A stretch of DNA of 64,000 nt from Penaeus vannamei (taxonomy: Eukaryota; Arthropoda; Malacostraca; Decapoda; Penaeidae), in assembly GCF_042767895.1 (NCBI RefSeq), contig NC_091587.1:28141283-28205282 (forward strand), given 5' to 3'. Positions 1 through 64,000 of the stretch are shown here, piece after piece (position 1 is the stretch's first letter; every line of letters begins with the position of its first letter). The notes below the pieces were generated by a model. It had not been told where the DNA came from and did not search any database. It saw only the letters and a program-made list of their open reading frames with translations. The translations under genes and the position numbers were made by a program.

Positions 1-75
1 ACACACACACAAATACACTGACACATACACAATAACTACACACACAATTACACATGATAACACACACACACATAT
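1..75. repeat. (CA)n-rich simple sequence
   Basis: Interrupted CA/ACAC dinucleotide tract at the left edge. No coding signal is seen. Confidence 0.8.
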
Positions 76-96
76 GAATATCTCTCACAGGGCACA

Positions 97-440
97 GCAG
101 AAAACGTAGACCAAAAAATTAAGCTCAGTTTTATTTGTTTATTATTATTATTTTTTTATTATTTTTGCCTTTCTAATACCGTATGCAAATGACGTCATTA
201 CAGCTGCCAGTTTTATCAGGATGGAAATCAAATCACAATTAGTTGAACCACATGAACATCTCTCTGAATATAGGAGATTTTAAAGACACGAGAACGAAAA
301 ACGTAGAAAATAAATTAAACTCGGATTTTTATTTATTTATTTATTTATTTATTTATTTTTTTTTTTTATTATTTTTTTTTACCTGGCGCCCTAACCCGTA
401 TGCAGATGACGTCATTACAGCTGCGAGTTTCGTAAGGGAG
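97..440. repeat. Two-copy direct repeat with shared CRE/E-box core
   Basis: Two diverged copies lie about 217 bp apart. Each has an AAACGTAGA-like start, a T/ATTT-rich middle and a core containing TGACGTCA (190-197 and 407-414), followed closely by CAGCTG. The first copy also has ATGCAAAT directly before the CRE-like site; the second has ATGCAGAT. The core is better conserved than the flanks. It may be a regulatory duplication or simply a piece of a dispersed repeat. Confidence 0.7.
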
Positions 441-534
441 GGAAAAAAATCTATTCGTTTGAAAAGCTGTTTCATTTCGGTCTCAGAAATTCCAGCTTCG
501 TAACGCCACGGAGGAGACGTGAGGTCAGGCAGGC

Positions 535-2345
535 AGTGTATTTTGCAAGTTTTGTTTAGATATAGCAACAATATTTATATTGTCTTTGGAAATTATCAAA
601 TTTTTTGGTTATTATCGCCATTATCGACACTAGTTTTGCGGGGGGGTTTCATATATGCATGAAGTGTATTTTGCAAAGTTTGTTTAGATGTAGCAAGAAT
701 CTTTATATTGGCTTCGGAAGTTATCTAATTTTTTGGTTATTATTGCCTTTATCAACACTAGTTTTGCGGTTTTTTTTTCATATATGCATGAAGTGTATTT
801 TGAAAAGTTTGTTTAGATGTAGCAAGTATATTTATATTGTTTTGGGAAATTATCAAATTTTTGGGTTATTATCGCCATTATCGACACTAGTTTTGCGGGG
901 GGGTTTCATATATGCATGAAGTGTATTTTGAAAAGTTTGTTTAGATGTAGCAAGAATCTTTATATTGTTTTCGGAAACCATCTTTTTTTTTGGTTTATTA
1001 TTGCCATTATCAACATCAGTTTTGCGTTTTTTTTTTCATATATGCATGAAGTGTATTTTGAAAAGTTTGTTTAGGTATAGCAAGTATCTTTATATTGTTT
1101 TCGGAAATTATCTATTTTTTTTTGGTTTATTATTGCCATTATCAACACTAGTTTTGCGGGGGGTTTCATATATGCATGAAGTGTATTTTGCAAAGTTTGT
1201 TTAGATGTGGCAAGAATCTTTATATTGTCTTCGGAAATTATCTTATTTTTGGGTTATTATTGCCTTTATCAACATCAGTTTTGCGTTGTTTTTTTCATAT
1301 ATGCATGAAGTGTATTTTGAAAAGTTTGTTTAGATGTAGCAAGTATCTTTATATTGTCTTCGGAAATTATCTCATTTTTGGGTTATTATCGCCATTATCA
1401 ACACTAGTTTTGCGTTTTTTTTCATATATGCATGAAGTGTATTTTGCAAGTTTTGTTTAGATGTAACAAGTATCTTTATATTGTCTTCGGAAATTATCAA
1501 TTTTTTTGGTTATTATCGCCATTATCGACACTAGTTTTGCGATTTTTTTCATATATGCATGAAGTGTATTTTGAAAAGTGTGTTTAGATGTAGCAAGTAT
1601 ATTTATATTGTTTTGGGAAATTATCAAATTTTTGGGTTATTATCGCCATTATCAACACTAGTTTTGCGGTTTTTTTTCATATATGCATGAAGTGTATTTT
1701 GAAAAGTTTGTTTAGATGTGGCAAGTATCTTTATATTGTTTTCGGAAATTATCTATTTTTTTTTTGGTTTATTATTGCCGTTATCAACACTAGTTTTGCG
1801 TTTTTTTTTCATATATGCATGAAGTGTATTTTGCAAAGTTTGTTTAGGTATAGAAAGTATCTTTATATTGTTTTCGGAAATCATCTTTTTTTTTGGTTTA
1901 TTATTGCCATTATCAATACTAGTTTTGCGGGTTTTTTTCATATATGCATGAAGTGTATTTTGAAAAGTGTGTTTAGGTATAGCAAGAATTTTTATACTGT
2001 CTTCGGAAATTATCTATTTTTTTTTGGTTATTATTGCCATTATCAACACTAGTTTTGCGGGTTTTTTTCATATATGCATGAAGTGTATTTTGAAAAGTTT
2101 GTTTAGATGTAGCAAGAATCTTTATATTGTTTTGGGAAATTATCAATTTTTTTGGTTATTATTGCCATTATCGACACTAGTTTTGCGATTTTTTTTTTCA
2201 TATATGCATGAAGTGTATTTTGAAAAGTTTGTTTAGGTATAGCAAGTATCTCTATATTGTTTTCGGAAATTATCTCATTTTTGGGTTATTATTGCCATTA
2301 TCAACATCAGTTTTGCGTTTTTTTTTTCATATATGCATGTTGTGT
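535..2345. repeat. 129-bp minisatellite, about 14 copies
   Basis: About 14 tandem units are marked by recurring CATATATGCATG (from about 650, 779, 907 to about 2327), followed by a GAAGTGTATTTTG block and ending in an ACTAGTTTTGCG block with a variable T or G homopolymer. The period is close to 129 bp, a multiple of three, so frames stay open for long stretches. The resulting apparent proteins rich in MKCILKSLF are artefacts of the repeat. Confidence 0.95.
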
Positions 2346-2422
2346 TTTGGTAATATTTATCTTTATCTTTCAGCTGTTGGTTGTATGTTTATTTCACATT
2401 TGTTTTACGTATTTTGTTTAAC

Positions 2423-2960
<538 letters not shown>

Positions 2961-3009
2961 TGTTTTTTTCTCTTTCAATTCTTACGATTCTATTTTTCTG
3001 TAGAAAACC

Positions 3010-3345
3010 ATATGAAAGAGAGACTAAACGTGACTGAGACTACCCCAGGGCTACAGAAAGCCTACCAAACACATATAAAAGAGACTAGACATACCTCAGA
3101 CTACCCAAGACTACATAAAGACTACCAAACCCATACCCAAAAAGAGACTAGACATAACCTCAGACTACCCCAGGGCTACAGAAAGCCTACTGAACACATA
3201 TAAAAGAGACTAGACGTAACTCAAGACTACAAAAAGCCTACCAATCTCATACCAAAAAAGAGACTAGACTACCAAGGGCTACAGAAAACCTACCAAACCC
3301 CATACCAAAGAGAGACTACACTAGTGACTCAGACTACCCCCCCCC
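3010..3345. repeat. About 62-bp minisatellite, six degenerate copies
   Basis: Units start with GAGACTAGAC or a variant and contain CAGACTACCCCAGGGCTACA and an AAAGCCTACCAAAC-like block (starts near 3018, 3080, 3143, 3206, 3260, 3310). It ends at a C homopolymer around 3340-3350. The 3350-3545 segment that follows is G-rich with no recognisable feature. Confidence 0.85.
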
Positions 3346-3544
3346 CCCCCTGTAGCACAGGTTACTAAATACCACACCAAAAGGTTATACAATAAGGAGG
3401 GAAGAAGGGGGTGGGGGGTTGGGGCTAGGGCTATCTCAGGGCTATTCACGGGGGCTACTTAGAGGCTATCAGAGGGGACACTCGACCTTAAGGGAGCTCG
3501 TTAAACCTCGTTAGCAGAGCCGTGAATTGCGCCCCTCGCCCTAA

Positions 3545-4770
3545 TGGTCGGGGCGGGGCGGGGTGCAGAGGGGGAGGGGAAGGGGGTCTGGGAGAGAGGG
3601 GGGAAGGGGAGGGGGCGGAGCGGGTGGGAGCGGAGAGGGGGGAGGGTTGGGGAAGAGGGGTCTGGGGGAGGGGCGGAGTTAGGGGAGGAGGGGGGGGAGG
3701 GGGAGGGGAGAGAATGGGAGAAAGAGGGTAAGGAAAAAAGGAGAGAGATAAAGGGGAGGATGGTGGAAGAAGGAGTAAAGGAAGGAAGGAAAGGGAAGGA
3801 AGATGGAAAAAGGAGTAGAGAGAGGAAGGAAAGGGAAGGAATATGGATAACGAGAGAGAGAGGGTGAAAGCGGAAGGAATAAGGAGAAGGAGAAAGGGGA
3901 AGGATGATGGAGAAAGAGAGAGAGGAAGGAAGAAGGAAAAGGAGAAAGAGATGATAGAAGATGGAGAAAAGAAAGAGAGGAAGAAAAAAAGGAGAAAGAA
4001 AGGAAGAAGGGTGAGATAGGGAGAACGCGAGAGGAAAGAAGGAGAAAGAGAAAGGAAGGAGTAAAATGGAAAGAGAAAGGAAGGAGTAAAAGGGAGATAG
4101 AAGGGGAAAGCTAGCAAGGAAAAAGAGAAAGAGATGAAAAGGTGGAAGAGGGAACAAGAGAGAGAAGGGGTAGAGAGGAAAGACAGAGAGGTAGGAAATA
4201 GATAGGAAGAGAGAGAAAGAAGCAGAAAGATATAGGAAGAGAGAAGGTGAAAGAAAGAGGAAGAGAGAGAGCGAGGAAGCAGAAAGAGAGAGGAAGGAGG
4301 GGAAAGAAGGAGAAAAGAGAGAGGAAGAAGGAGAAAGAGAGAAACAAAACGAGAGGAAGAAGAAAAAAGTGAAATAAAAATAATAAAAGAAGAAGCAGAA
4401 ACCAGAACCAGAAAAAAAAGAAATAACAGACAAGACAGAAAAGGAAGAAAAATAAACAAAAGAATGAAGAAAATAGACGAAGACCCAAAACCCGAAGGAG
4501 GGAGAAAGTAGGTCAAGCGAGACCCAAATCCTCCATAAAAGGAGGAGGAAGATAGGGGATGGAGAAGGGGAGAAAGATAGGAAATGAGAGTGAAAGAGAA
4601 AGAGGGGGTGGGAGAGGGGAAGAGAAAAATAGAGGGAGAGGGAGAGAGATGGGGAGGGAAGAAGAGAGATGGAGAGGGAAGGAGAGAGATGGAGAGGGTA
4701 GAAGAGAGATGGAGAGGGAAGAAGAAAAGAGAGACAGAGACAGACAGACAGACAGGCAGACAGACATTAA
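3545..4770. repeat. Purine-rich (GGA/GAAA) tract
   Basis: About 1.2 kb in which the plus strand is almost entirely A and G, grading from GGGGAGG to GGAAGAAGGAGAAAGAG and ending in (ACAG)n near 4737-4766. Long Ser/Leu/Pro-rich frames on the minus strand are composition artefacts. Confidence 0.9.
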
Positions 4771-4854
4771 AGATTTAAAGACTTAGTTTCAATTCCATCT
4801 GTTACAACGGATATTCTTTGCTGTGACATACTGTCTGTTTTACTTTGCCTTCTA

Positions 4855-4972
4855 AATCTCCCCCTGTGTGCAAGGAATGGCCGGGGTGACCATCCACTGG
4901 CAGCGCGCGGGATCGAACGCCGGTCAGCAAGGTTGCTAGACCAGCTCGTTACCCTTATACTACACAGCGTAG
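4855..4972 (-). mobile_element. tRNA-derived SINE fragment
   Basis: Read on the minus strand from about 4970, a tRNA-like head has a D-arm-like TAGTATAAGGGTAACGAGC (A-box region) and a T-arm-like GCGTTCGATCCCG (B box). Between them, CTGGTC and GACCGG can pair as an anticodon-type stem. The stems are degenerate, so this is a tRNA-like polymerase III promoter inside a repeat rather than a working tRNA gene. It splits two purine-rich tracts, which fits insertion into simple-repeat DNA. The tail and boundaries are uncertain. Confidence 0.6.
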
Positions 4973-5004
4973 GGAGGGAGGGAGGGGAGGGAGAGAGAGG
5001 GAGG

Positions 5005-5035
<31 letters not shown>

Positions 5036-5452
5036 AGGGAGAGAGAGAAAGAGGGAGGGAGAGAGAGAAAGAGGGAGGGAGAGAGAGAAAGAGGAAGGGA
5101 GAGAGAGAGAGAGGGAGGGAGAGAGAGAGAGAGGGAGGGAGAGAGAGAGAGAGAGGGAGGGAGCGAGAGAGAGTGAGGGAGTGAGAGAGAGAGAGAGAGG
5201 GAGGGAGGGAGAGAGAGAAAGAGGGAGGGAGAGAGAGAAAGAGGGAGGGAGAGAGAGAAAGAGGGAGGGAGAGAGAGAAAGAGGGAGAAAGAGAGAGAAA
5301 GAGGGAGGGAGGGAGAGAAAGAGGGAGGTAGAGAGAGAGAGAGAGGGAGGGAGAAAGAGAGAGAGGGAGGGAGAAAGAGAGAGGGAGGGAGAAAGAGAGA
5401 GAGAGAGGGAGGGAGAGAGAGAGAGAGAGAGAAATGAGAGAATGAGAAATGG
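4973..5452. repeat. GA-rich minisatellite, about 20-bp unit
   Basis: Tandem units of GAGGGAGGGAGAGAGAGAAA and variants continue the purine-strand bias of the preceding region. The 5453-6225 stretch that follows is mostly ordinary AT-rich non-coding DNA with a C run at 5543-5553 and short ATAATG runs; no gene is seen there. Confidence 0.93.
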
Positions 5453-6225
5453 AAACAGAAAAAGAGACACACAGACAAAGTAAATTACAGACAGGAAAAA
5501 CAGAATGAAAGAAAGACAGAGAGTTAGAGGGAATGACTATCACCCCCCCCCCCAAGATAGGGCCAAAAGGGGCGGTTCGCTTGTCCTTAGGTGGGCGGGG
5601 CTTCTTCACTGACCTCTCATTACTATTAGGAAGAGAAGAACAATTAGTCGGATTTAATTACCTATGACCATTAATACTGTCGTGCATTTCTGTTGTAATT
5701 ACTTTCTTAATCACTTCCTGTTGTTACTGTTGGTATTTTCTTGTTTATGTCGTTATTTTTTTTTCTTTCTGTTGTTTTTTTAGATTCTTACGTATTTCTG
5801 CTGTCTTTCATTTCCTACTTATTTCTGTTGTTACCGTTGCTATTTCTTTTCTAATGATGATAATAATGATAATGATAATGGTAATAAAAATGATAATAAC
5901 AATAATGATAATTGATACTGTTTTTATTATAGACGTCGGCCTTAACAATAATATAAAGTGTTACTGTTGATAGTTTTAAACACAAGTCGTAATGAGAGAA
6001 GTGGTTGTTATAATTAACGATAGTTCGACCAATAAGACCATTTTACAACAATAACACAATAATAACACTGGAAACTACAACATTTTAATAACAATAACCT
6101 CGATTCTTCTGAAATTTCTATGATAAAGCAATGTCGACTGTATTTGCAAGGAAGAAACTATTTAGTATCATTACTTTTAATATCAAGGTAGATTAATTTG
6201 TACCATGATTAATACTAGTATTACT

Positions 6226-6600
6226 GTTGCTGCTATTACTTGTCATGTTCTCTTTCTCCTTATTCTTATCTTTAATCGTTTCCTTTTTTATTATGACTAT
6301 TACTACTGATATTTTTATTACTACGGTTATTGTCATTATCATTATATTTATTATTTTTTATCATAGTTACTATTATTATTGTTATTATTACTCTTATTAT
6401 TATTATTACTATTATTGTTACTATTATCCTTATTATTATAATTATCATTATTTCATGATCCTCATTATTGTTTTCTCTCATAATTATTGTTATTATCGTC
6501 AAAGCTATCATTATGACTATTAATAATACCAATGCTAACATGACCATTATCACATTGTCATCATCACGATCGTTATTATCATCATTACCACAATTCTCAA
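6226..6600. repeat. (ATT)n/(ATC)n trinucleotide-rich tract
   Basis: Degenerate TATTATTACTATTATT-type sequence. Open frames here, rich in Ile/Tyr or Ile/Met, are artefacts. Confidence 0.85.
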
Positions 6601-7043
6601 CATAAAAAACGAAAGAGTAACGGAGAATAAGAAAGAAAGAAACAAAGATAATTAGCGGTATGATAAGGAAACAAATAACAACTTACACACGAATCATCCG
6701 ACCACCGGATCACGTGATACTAATTAAGGATTCCACGCAAAACCTCCATATTGTGTGTGAATATGCAAATTGCCGCGGCTAGGCCTACGTAGGGGCTTTG
6801 AGTGGGCCTATGCAGGAACGATGTGGATCAGAATAAAAGCGTTTTAAGCAGGGGCTTGTGAAAGTTATCTCTTTCCGAGATTGTTGGTGGCAACATTGCT
6901 TTTAAAACCCAAATATGTATATTTCGTGTGTTATTTTGATATTTCTATGCTCATCAAGGACTGTTATGATTTGTACTTTATAAGAAGACATTTCCACATG
7001 TCTGGCATCACTGTAGAGGGCTTGCCTGCCTTGGAAAGCGTTC

Positions 7044-7100
7044 TAAGCAGGGAACGGTACAGCGCTTGGCAAGAATTCTTGCCAAGCGCTCCCCTGCTTA
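7044..7100. repeat. Perfect 30-bp palindrome within a longer hairpin
   Basis: Bases 7061-7090 form a perfect palindrome (AGCGCTTGGCAAGAA and its complement, meeting at GAATTC). Outer arms TAAGCAGGG (7044-7052) and CCCTGCTTA (7092-7100) extend the stem with a bulge. It lies in a short unique segment (6600-7280). Confidence 0.95.
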
Positions 7101-7110
7101 TAACACTTTA

Positions 7111-7178
7111 AGTGTATTTCTGACGAAGATATATTTCAAAAGCGGATATATAAGTATTGTGAAGATATTCATTTTAAT
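7111..7178. mobile_element. Half-copy of a dispersed foldback repeat
   Basis: The segment GTGTATTTCTGACGAAGATA, followed downstream by TATTGTGAAGATATTC, matches one arm of the hairpin element at 60242-60399, read on the opposite strand. The copy is solo and diverged. Its proximity to the 7061-7090 palindrome suggests one composite insertion, but this is inferred. Confidence 0.6.
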
Positions 7179-7284
7179 TCATTTTTTAAAAATTTGGGGC
7201 TATGCTTTCTAGTTTCTTTAAATCTTTTGGAAATATGAAGTATATGTACTAAATAATGATGATTAAAAGCCACGAATAGTGATG

Positions 7285-7428
7285 AGAATGGAAATGGTGA
7301 CAATATTGACATTAACAAGGGTGATCATGGTAATAATGATGGTGATAATGATAATAATAATAATAATGATAATAATAATAACAGTAATAATAATGATAAT
7401 AATAATAATAATAGTAATAGTAATAGTG

Positions 7429-7469
<41 letters not shown>

Positions 7470-7795
7470 TTGTTTAATGATATCGATGATGGTACTGATA
7501 ATAGCAATAAAGATCGCGATGAAAATTGTAATAATGATATTAATAATGATAATAATGGTGACAATAATAACAGTGATGATTAGAAAAATGATAAAAGTAA
7601 TAGTAATAATGGTAAATGCTCTGATACTAATAGTAACAATGATAGTGATAATAGTAATAGTAATAATGATAATAGTGATAATAGTAATAGTAATAATGAT
7701 AACAGTAATTGCAATAGTGATAATAGAAATGATAATGATAAAAATAAGATCATCGTCACCATCACTGCAACCACCATCACCATCACCATCATAAT
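7285..7795. repeat. (AATAATGAT)-type tract
   Basis: Degenerate AATAATGATAATAGTAAT sequence of about 500 bp, ending in a short CACCATCAC run. No coding signal is seen. Confidence 0.88.
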
Positions 7796-7925
7796 GATAC
7801 TGATTAAAACGACAAGAAATAAATCATTCTTAAAATGGCTTCTTATATTCCAACATAACATACTGCAGACGCCGAGTCACCATAGTCGGCGCGAACAATG
7901 GTGTTATGGTGTCACGTGAATAGAC

Positions 7926-8220
7926 GCTTAATGATGAAGGGCGTGGAGGGAAGGGTGAGGGAGGAGGGGGTGAGGGAGAGGGAGGAGGGATGGTGGGGAA
8001 AGGGAGAGGGGGTGAGGAGGGAGGGAGGAAGGGTGAGGGAAAGATGAGGAAGGGGGGGAGAGGGAGGGAGGAGGAGGGGTGAGGGGGGGAGAGGGAGGGA
8101 GGAGGAGGGGTGAGGGGGGAGAGGGAGGGAGAAGGATGGGTTAAGGGGGGAGGAGGGAGGGAGAGTGGGGGGGAGAGGGAGGGAGAATGGGAGTGAGGGA
8201 GGGAGAATGGTAGTGAGGGA

Positions 8221-8256
<36 letters not shown>

Positions 8257-8257
8257 C

Positions 8258-8337
<80 letters not shown>

Positions 8338-8395
8338 ATGAGAGAAAGAGAGAAGAGCGAGAACGAAAAGAATGAGAGAGAGAGAGAATAAAACC
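7926..8395. repeat. GGGAGG/(GA)n tract
   Basis: A purine-rich plus strand: GGAGGGAGGAGG units to about 8225, then (GA)n to about 8335. The 8400-9236 region that follows is AT-rich, mostly unique DNA without a recognisable feature apart from a C run near 8645-8657 and a small 10-bp inverted pair GCACCTTGAT/ATCAAGGTGC around 8520-8614. Confidence 0.9.
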
Positions 8396-9236
8396 AAGGA
8401 CACCAGACAAAAACAAAACAACAACAACAACACGAATTAGAACCGGAACAATCAAGTCAAAACAAATGACCCACCATTTTCTCAAAAACCCGCCCCATGC
8501 ATCACAATTTTCGTAAAAGGCACCTTGATCAGACCTAATAGATGTACCGCAGTCAATAATCAGCCTAGCAGGTCCCAGAGCGGTGCCATTCATCATTTAG
8601 CCACATCAAGGTGCACTTAGACTAAACCCGCCATTAGGAAATTCCCCCCCCCCCCCCGCCATTTTTGATATGATCAACAGAAAACGGGATCGGGGAGGGG
8701 AGACTAAATTAAATGGAGAATGTGGTAATGGTTGTTCATGTTAATGGGGTAGTTCGTGTCTTTTAGGTTGAAGGTCGTATGTACGTGTGATAGAATTGAT
8801 GTTAAATGTTAATATGTTAATATATAAATCACTTGTGTACATCTAGCTTATATGTTTGAAACTATATGTGTTGTGATATTTTGTTTACTAACCATGATAA
8901 TTTTAGATGATATGACTAACCATAATGAATCAATTTGATAATAAACAATGAATAATTGATATCAAGTCCGGAAAAAATGACTTTCAGGTTTAACAAAGAA
9001 AATAGTTGCGAAACTGTCATTGTTTATCAGACATAGGCTACCATTAAGATAATTACTTATATCTCAAACTGACACAAAAGTGTAAAAGTTATTTTAACTC
9101 TAAATACACACGTCTATTGAAATCTATATTGAATCAACATTTAAAAGATGCACTGGTTATGATTGTAAAGATGTATGGACACCAGCAAACATTTATTTAC
9201 GTTTTTCCTATTTTGTTTAGAAGCGGATCAGGGGAA

Positions 9237-9422
9237 CCAAACTTAGATTATGATTATTCAGAGTAAATGATGATAACTATAAATGAATGGTTTATTTACC
9301 AAACTTAGATTATGATTATTCAGAGTAAATGATGATAACTATAAATGAATGGTTTATTTACCAAACTTAGATTATGATTATTCAGAGTAAATTATGATAG
9401 CTATAAATGAATGGTTTATTTG
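9237..9422. repeat. 62-bp tandem repeat, three copies
   Basis: Three nearly identical units begin ACCAAACTTAGATTATGATT and end ATGAATGGTTTATTT. The first two are almost perfect and the third has two or three changes, so the expansion is recent. The 9423-10370 region is AT-rich with T and G homopolymers; nothing else is recognised. Confidence 0.95.
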
Positions 9423-10369
9423 TTTGAATGTTAACAGTTAAATGGGGGAAAGAAATAAATAATTTTGTCCTCGCAGTTTTTCATCAGAAGGAAACGTTAC
9501 TTCGCCCGGAACAAAAATATGTTAAATGTTGGTATAAAAAAATCGTATTTTGCTATGATATTATTTATTGTACTGCGTGATAGAAGAATTGACATGATTA
9601 TGGAATCCGTTTGTAATGAATTGTGGTAAAAGAATCGGAATCGCGGCTTCATCCTGCACACAGAGAGTAGAAAAGATTGAGAAAATTTGTGGGGGGGAAA
9701 TTATACGCCACGATTGGCCAGCCGCAGTATCTAGATTGTGTTTTATTTTATTTATTTTTTTTAATTTTTTTGGGGGGGTGAGGATACAGTTATGGAATTA
9801 GGCGAAGGAGATGGTTCTGGCTGTGTCAAGGAATAGATTGGGAAGGGAATTAAAAGTGAAAGTAAAGCGTAAGAGAAGAAAATCTAGAAAGAAGGGATGG
9901 GTCGATTACTTTTGTCAAAAATAACGGAAAAATGCTGGGGATTTTTTTTTTTTTTTTTGGGGGGGGGGGTAACGGTCTCGCTTCGGTCTTATGTTTAATT
10001 TTATCTTGTTCATCATAATTACTGATATTTTTTAGTAGGTAAAGAGAGGGTGTAATGTTGAGTTTAGCTTAGGATTTGATTAATCTAAGAGAGAATATTG
10101 CATTTCTTTATCACAATGTTCATTTTTAAGACTTACATTGTGAAATCCTACCCAGAGACATACATAAAAAAATGCAAGAAGAAATGAGAACACATATTTA
10201 TGTATATTCCCTTATCTATCTATTACCTGTTCATTAACGTGCATGAATCTGTAGCACAAATCATTTTTTAAACAAAAATGAATGAACTGTTGATATTTTC
10301 AGAGTCCAACACATTTTTAAAACATTTTATTTTTTATGACTTATCAAAACATAGTTAGATTATACGCAC

Positions 10370-11290
10370 ATCAACATTTCACTCTTACACGTACATAGGT
10401 ATAGTCTCGCTCTTGTGCACACGAGATAGGCCTACATAACCACATATGCAATATAGTAACATTTCATCATTACGTACACGCACACACTCTCGCTCTTGTA
10501 CACATGAAATAAACCTACATAACCACGTATCCAATATAGTAACAGTTCAGCATTACGTATACACACATATACTCGCTCTTCTACACATGAAATAGACCTA
10601 CATAACCGCACATACAACAGTCACATTCCACCATCACATACGCACACACACACTCGCTCTTACACACACGAAATAGACCTAAATAACCACATATGCAACA
10701 TAAGCACATTTCGACCATCACACACACGCACACATACTCTCACTCTCGCACACATGAAATACACCTACATAACCACACAGATACAACATACGCACATATT
10801 TTCTCGCTCTTAGACACGCAAAATAGACCTAAACAAACACATATGCAACATAGTCACATTTCACACATCACTTTTTTTTTAAATCATTGCTACACATAAG
10901 CTCATATTTTCTCGCTCTTACACACACAAAATGGACCTACATAACCACACATACTACATAATCACATTCCACCATCACACATCTCTTTTTTGAGATCAGT
11001 GTCACACATAAGCTCATACTTTCTCGCTCTTATACACACGAAATCAACCTACATAACCACATATGCAACATAGTCACATTCCACCATCACACATCACTTT
11101 TTTGAGATCATTGTCACACATAAGCACATATTTTCTCGCTCTTACACACACAAAATAGACCTACATAACCACACATACTACATAAGCATCACTTTTTTAA
11201 GATCATTGTCACACAGAAGCAAATATTTTCTCGCTCTTACACACACGAAATCAACCTACATAACCACAAACATACAAAAACATGCAACAT
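10370..11290. repeat. 80-110-bp minisatellite, 10-11 degenerate copies
   Basis: Units are marked by CTCGCTCTT, then ACACACGAAAT, then AGACCTACATAACCACAT, recurring near 10404, 10490, 10572, 10650, 10800, 10910, 11023, 11132 and 11230. Later copies gain a TTTTTTGAGATCA insert. It ends about 40 bp before the first recognised Piezo exon. Confidence 0.9.
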
Positions 11291-11331
11291 AGCCATGCTG
11301 TTCCTTACTCATTCTTTTCTCTTTATTACAG

Positions 11332-63870
<52,539 letters not shown>

Positions 63871-64000
63871 GTGAGTCACGTTTTTTGTTGTTGTCTTGTT
63901 GTATTTTGGTGTTGTTTGTTTGTTTTGTTATTGTTTTGGTATTGGAGTATTCTTATTATCATTATCTTGATTATTGTAGTTATTGTTATTATTGTTATTA

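Noticed and set aside
4897..4970. Functional tRNA gene
   Set aside because: B box is good, but the acceptor, T and anticodon stems do not pair properly; better explained as a SINE head.
4767..5609. Long Ser/Leu/Pro- and Arg/Glu-rich open frames in GA/CT tracts (also 2208-3037, 3488-4516, 35419-35712, 37152-38885, 40080-40837)
   Set aside because: They are translations of simple repeats, occur in several frames at once and have no domain or codon signal.
6720..7110. Piezo start exon or promoter in the unique segment upstream of exon 1
   Set aside because: The only ATG-led frame (6881-7111) lacks a hydrophobic N-terminus and a phase-1 donor; nothing matches the expected first 20-40 Piezo residues.
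8141..8596. Minus-strand frame with a mixed-composition start and hydrophobic middle
   Set aside because: The N-terminal about 75 codons look less repetitive, but no family is recognised and the rest is (CT)n translation; no splice or promoter support.

Overview
The window comes from an animal nuclear genome, most probably a decapod crustacean and quite possibly a penaeid shrimp. The reasons are spliced GT-AG exons, an extreme load of simple repeats ((CT)n, (AC)n, (AT)n, (ATT)n, (GA)n, (CTC)n) and many long minisatellites. The species assignment is an inference from this texture and from the encoded protein, because no database search was possible.

Only one gene is supported: a plus-strand, multi-exon Piezo mechanosensitive ion channel, incomplete at both ends. 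Twenty coding exons run from 11332 to 63870. They join in phase across all 19 introns and encode about 1,084 residues (about 1,045 if a shorter form of exon 7 is used). This is the N-terminal membrane blade of Piezo. The first coding exon, with the start codon, must lie upstream of 11332 and I could not find it in 1-11331. The central blade, beam, anchor, cap and pore exons lie beyond 64000.

Layout. 1-11331 is upstream or 5'-intron DNA: a 129-bp minisatellite (535-2345), (CT)n, a nearly 2-kb purine-rich strand (3545-5470) interrupted by a tRNA-like SINE (about 4855-4972), ATT/ATAATG tracts, a 30-bp perfect palindrome (7061-7090) and a 10-11 copy minisatellite (10370-11290). 11332-24445 holds exons 1-5 with introns of 1.1-6.3 kb. 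The intron after exon 5 (24446-35723) is almost entirely one 10.3-kb, 60-66-bp satellite. Exons 6-9 (35724-48939) encode a long Ser/Arg- and Gly-rich cytosolic loop and are separated by 3.8-4.6 kb repeat-rich introns. Exons 10-16 (49732-54659) are closely spaced, with introns of 0.4-1.1 kb. Exons 17-20 (58535-63870) complete the visible part.

The most unusual structure is that several intronic minisatellites contain, or start from, copies of the adjacent exon-intron junction. Nine decoy copies of the exon 16 end plus its 5' splice site lie downstream of it. Four decoy copies of the exon 17 acceptor plus exon start lie upstream of it. At least six decoy donors follow exon 17, several closer to the 5' splice consensus than the real one. 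Three decoy donors follow exon 3. The minisatellite after exon 1 begins at its donor, and the one before exon 5 runs into its acceptor. The spliceosome must therefore choose the correct site among nearby near-copies, and the pattern suggests that splice junctions can seed tandem amplification in this gene.
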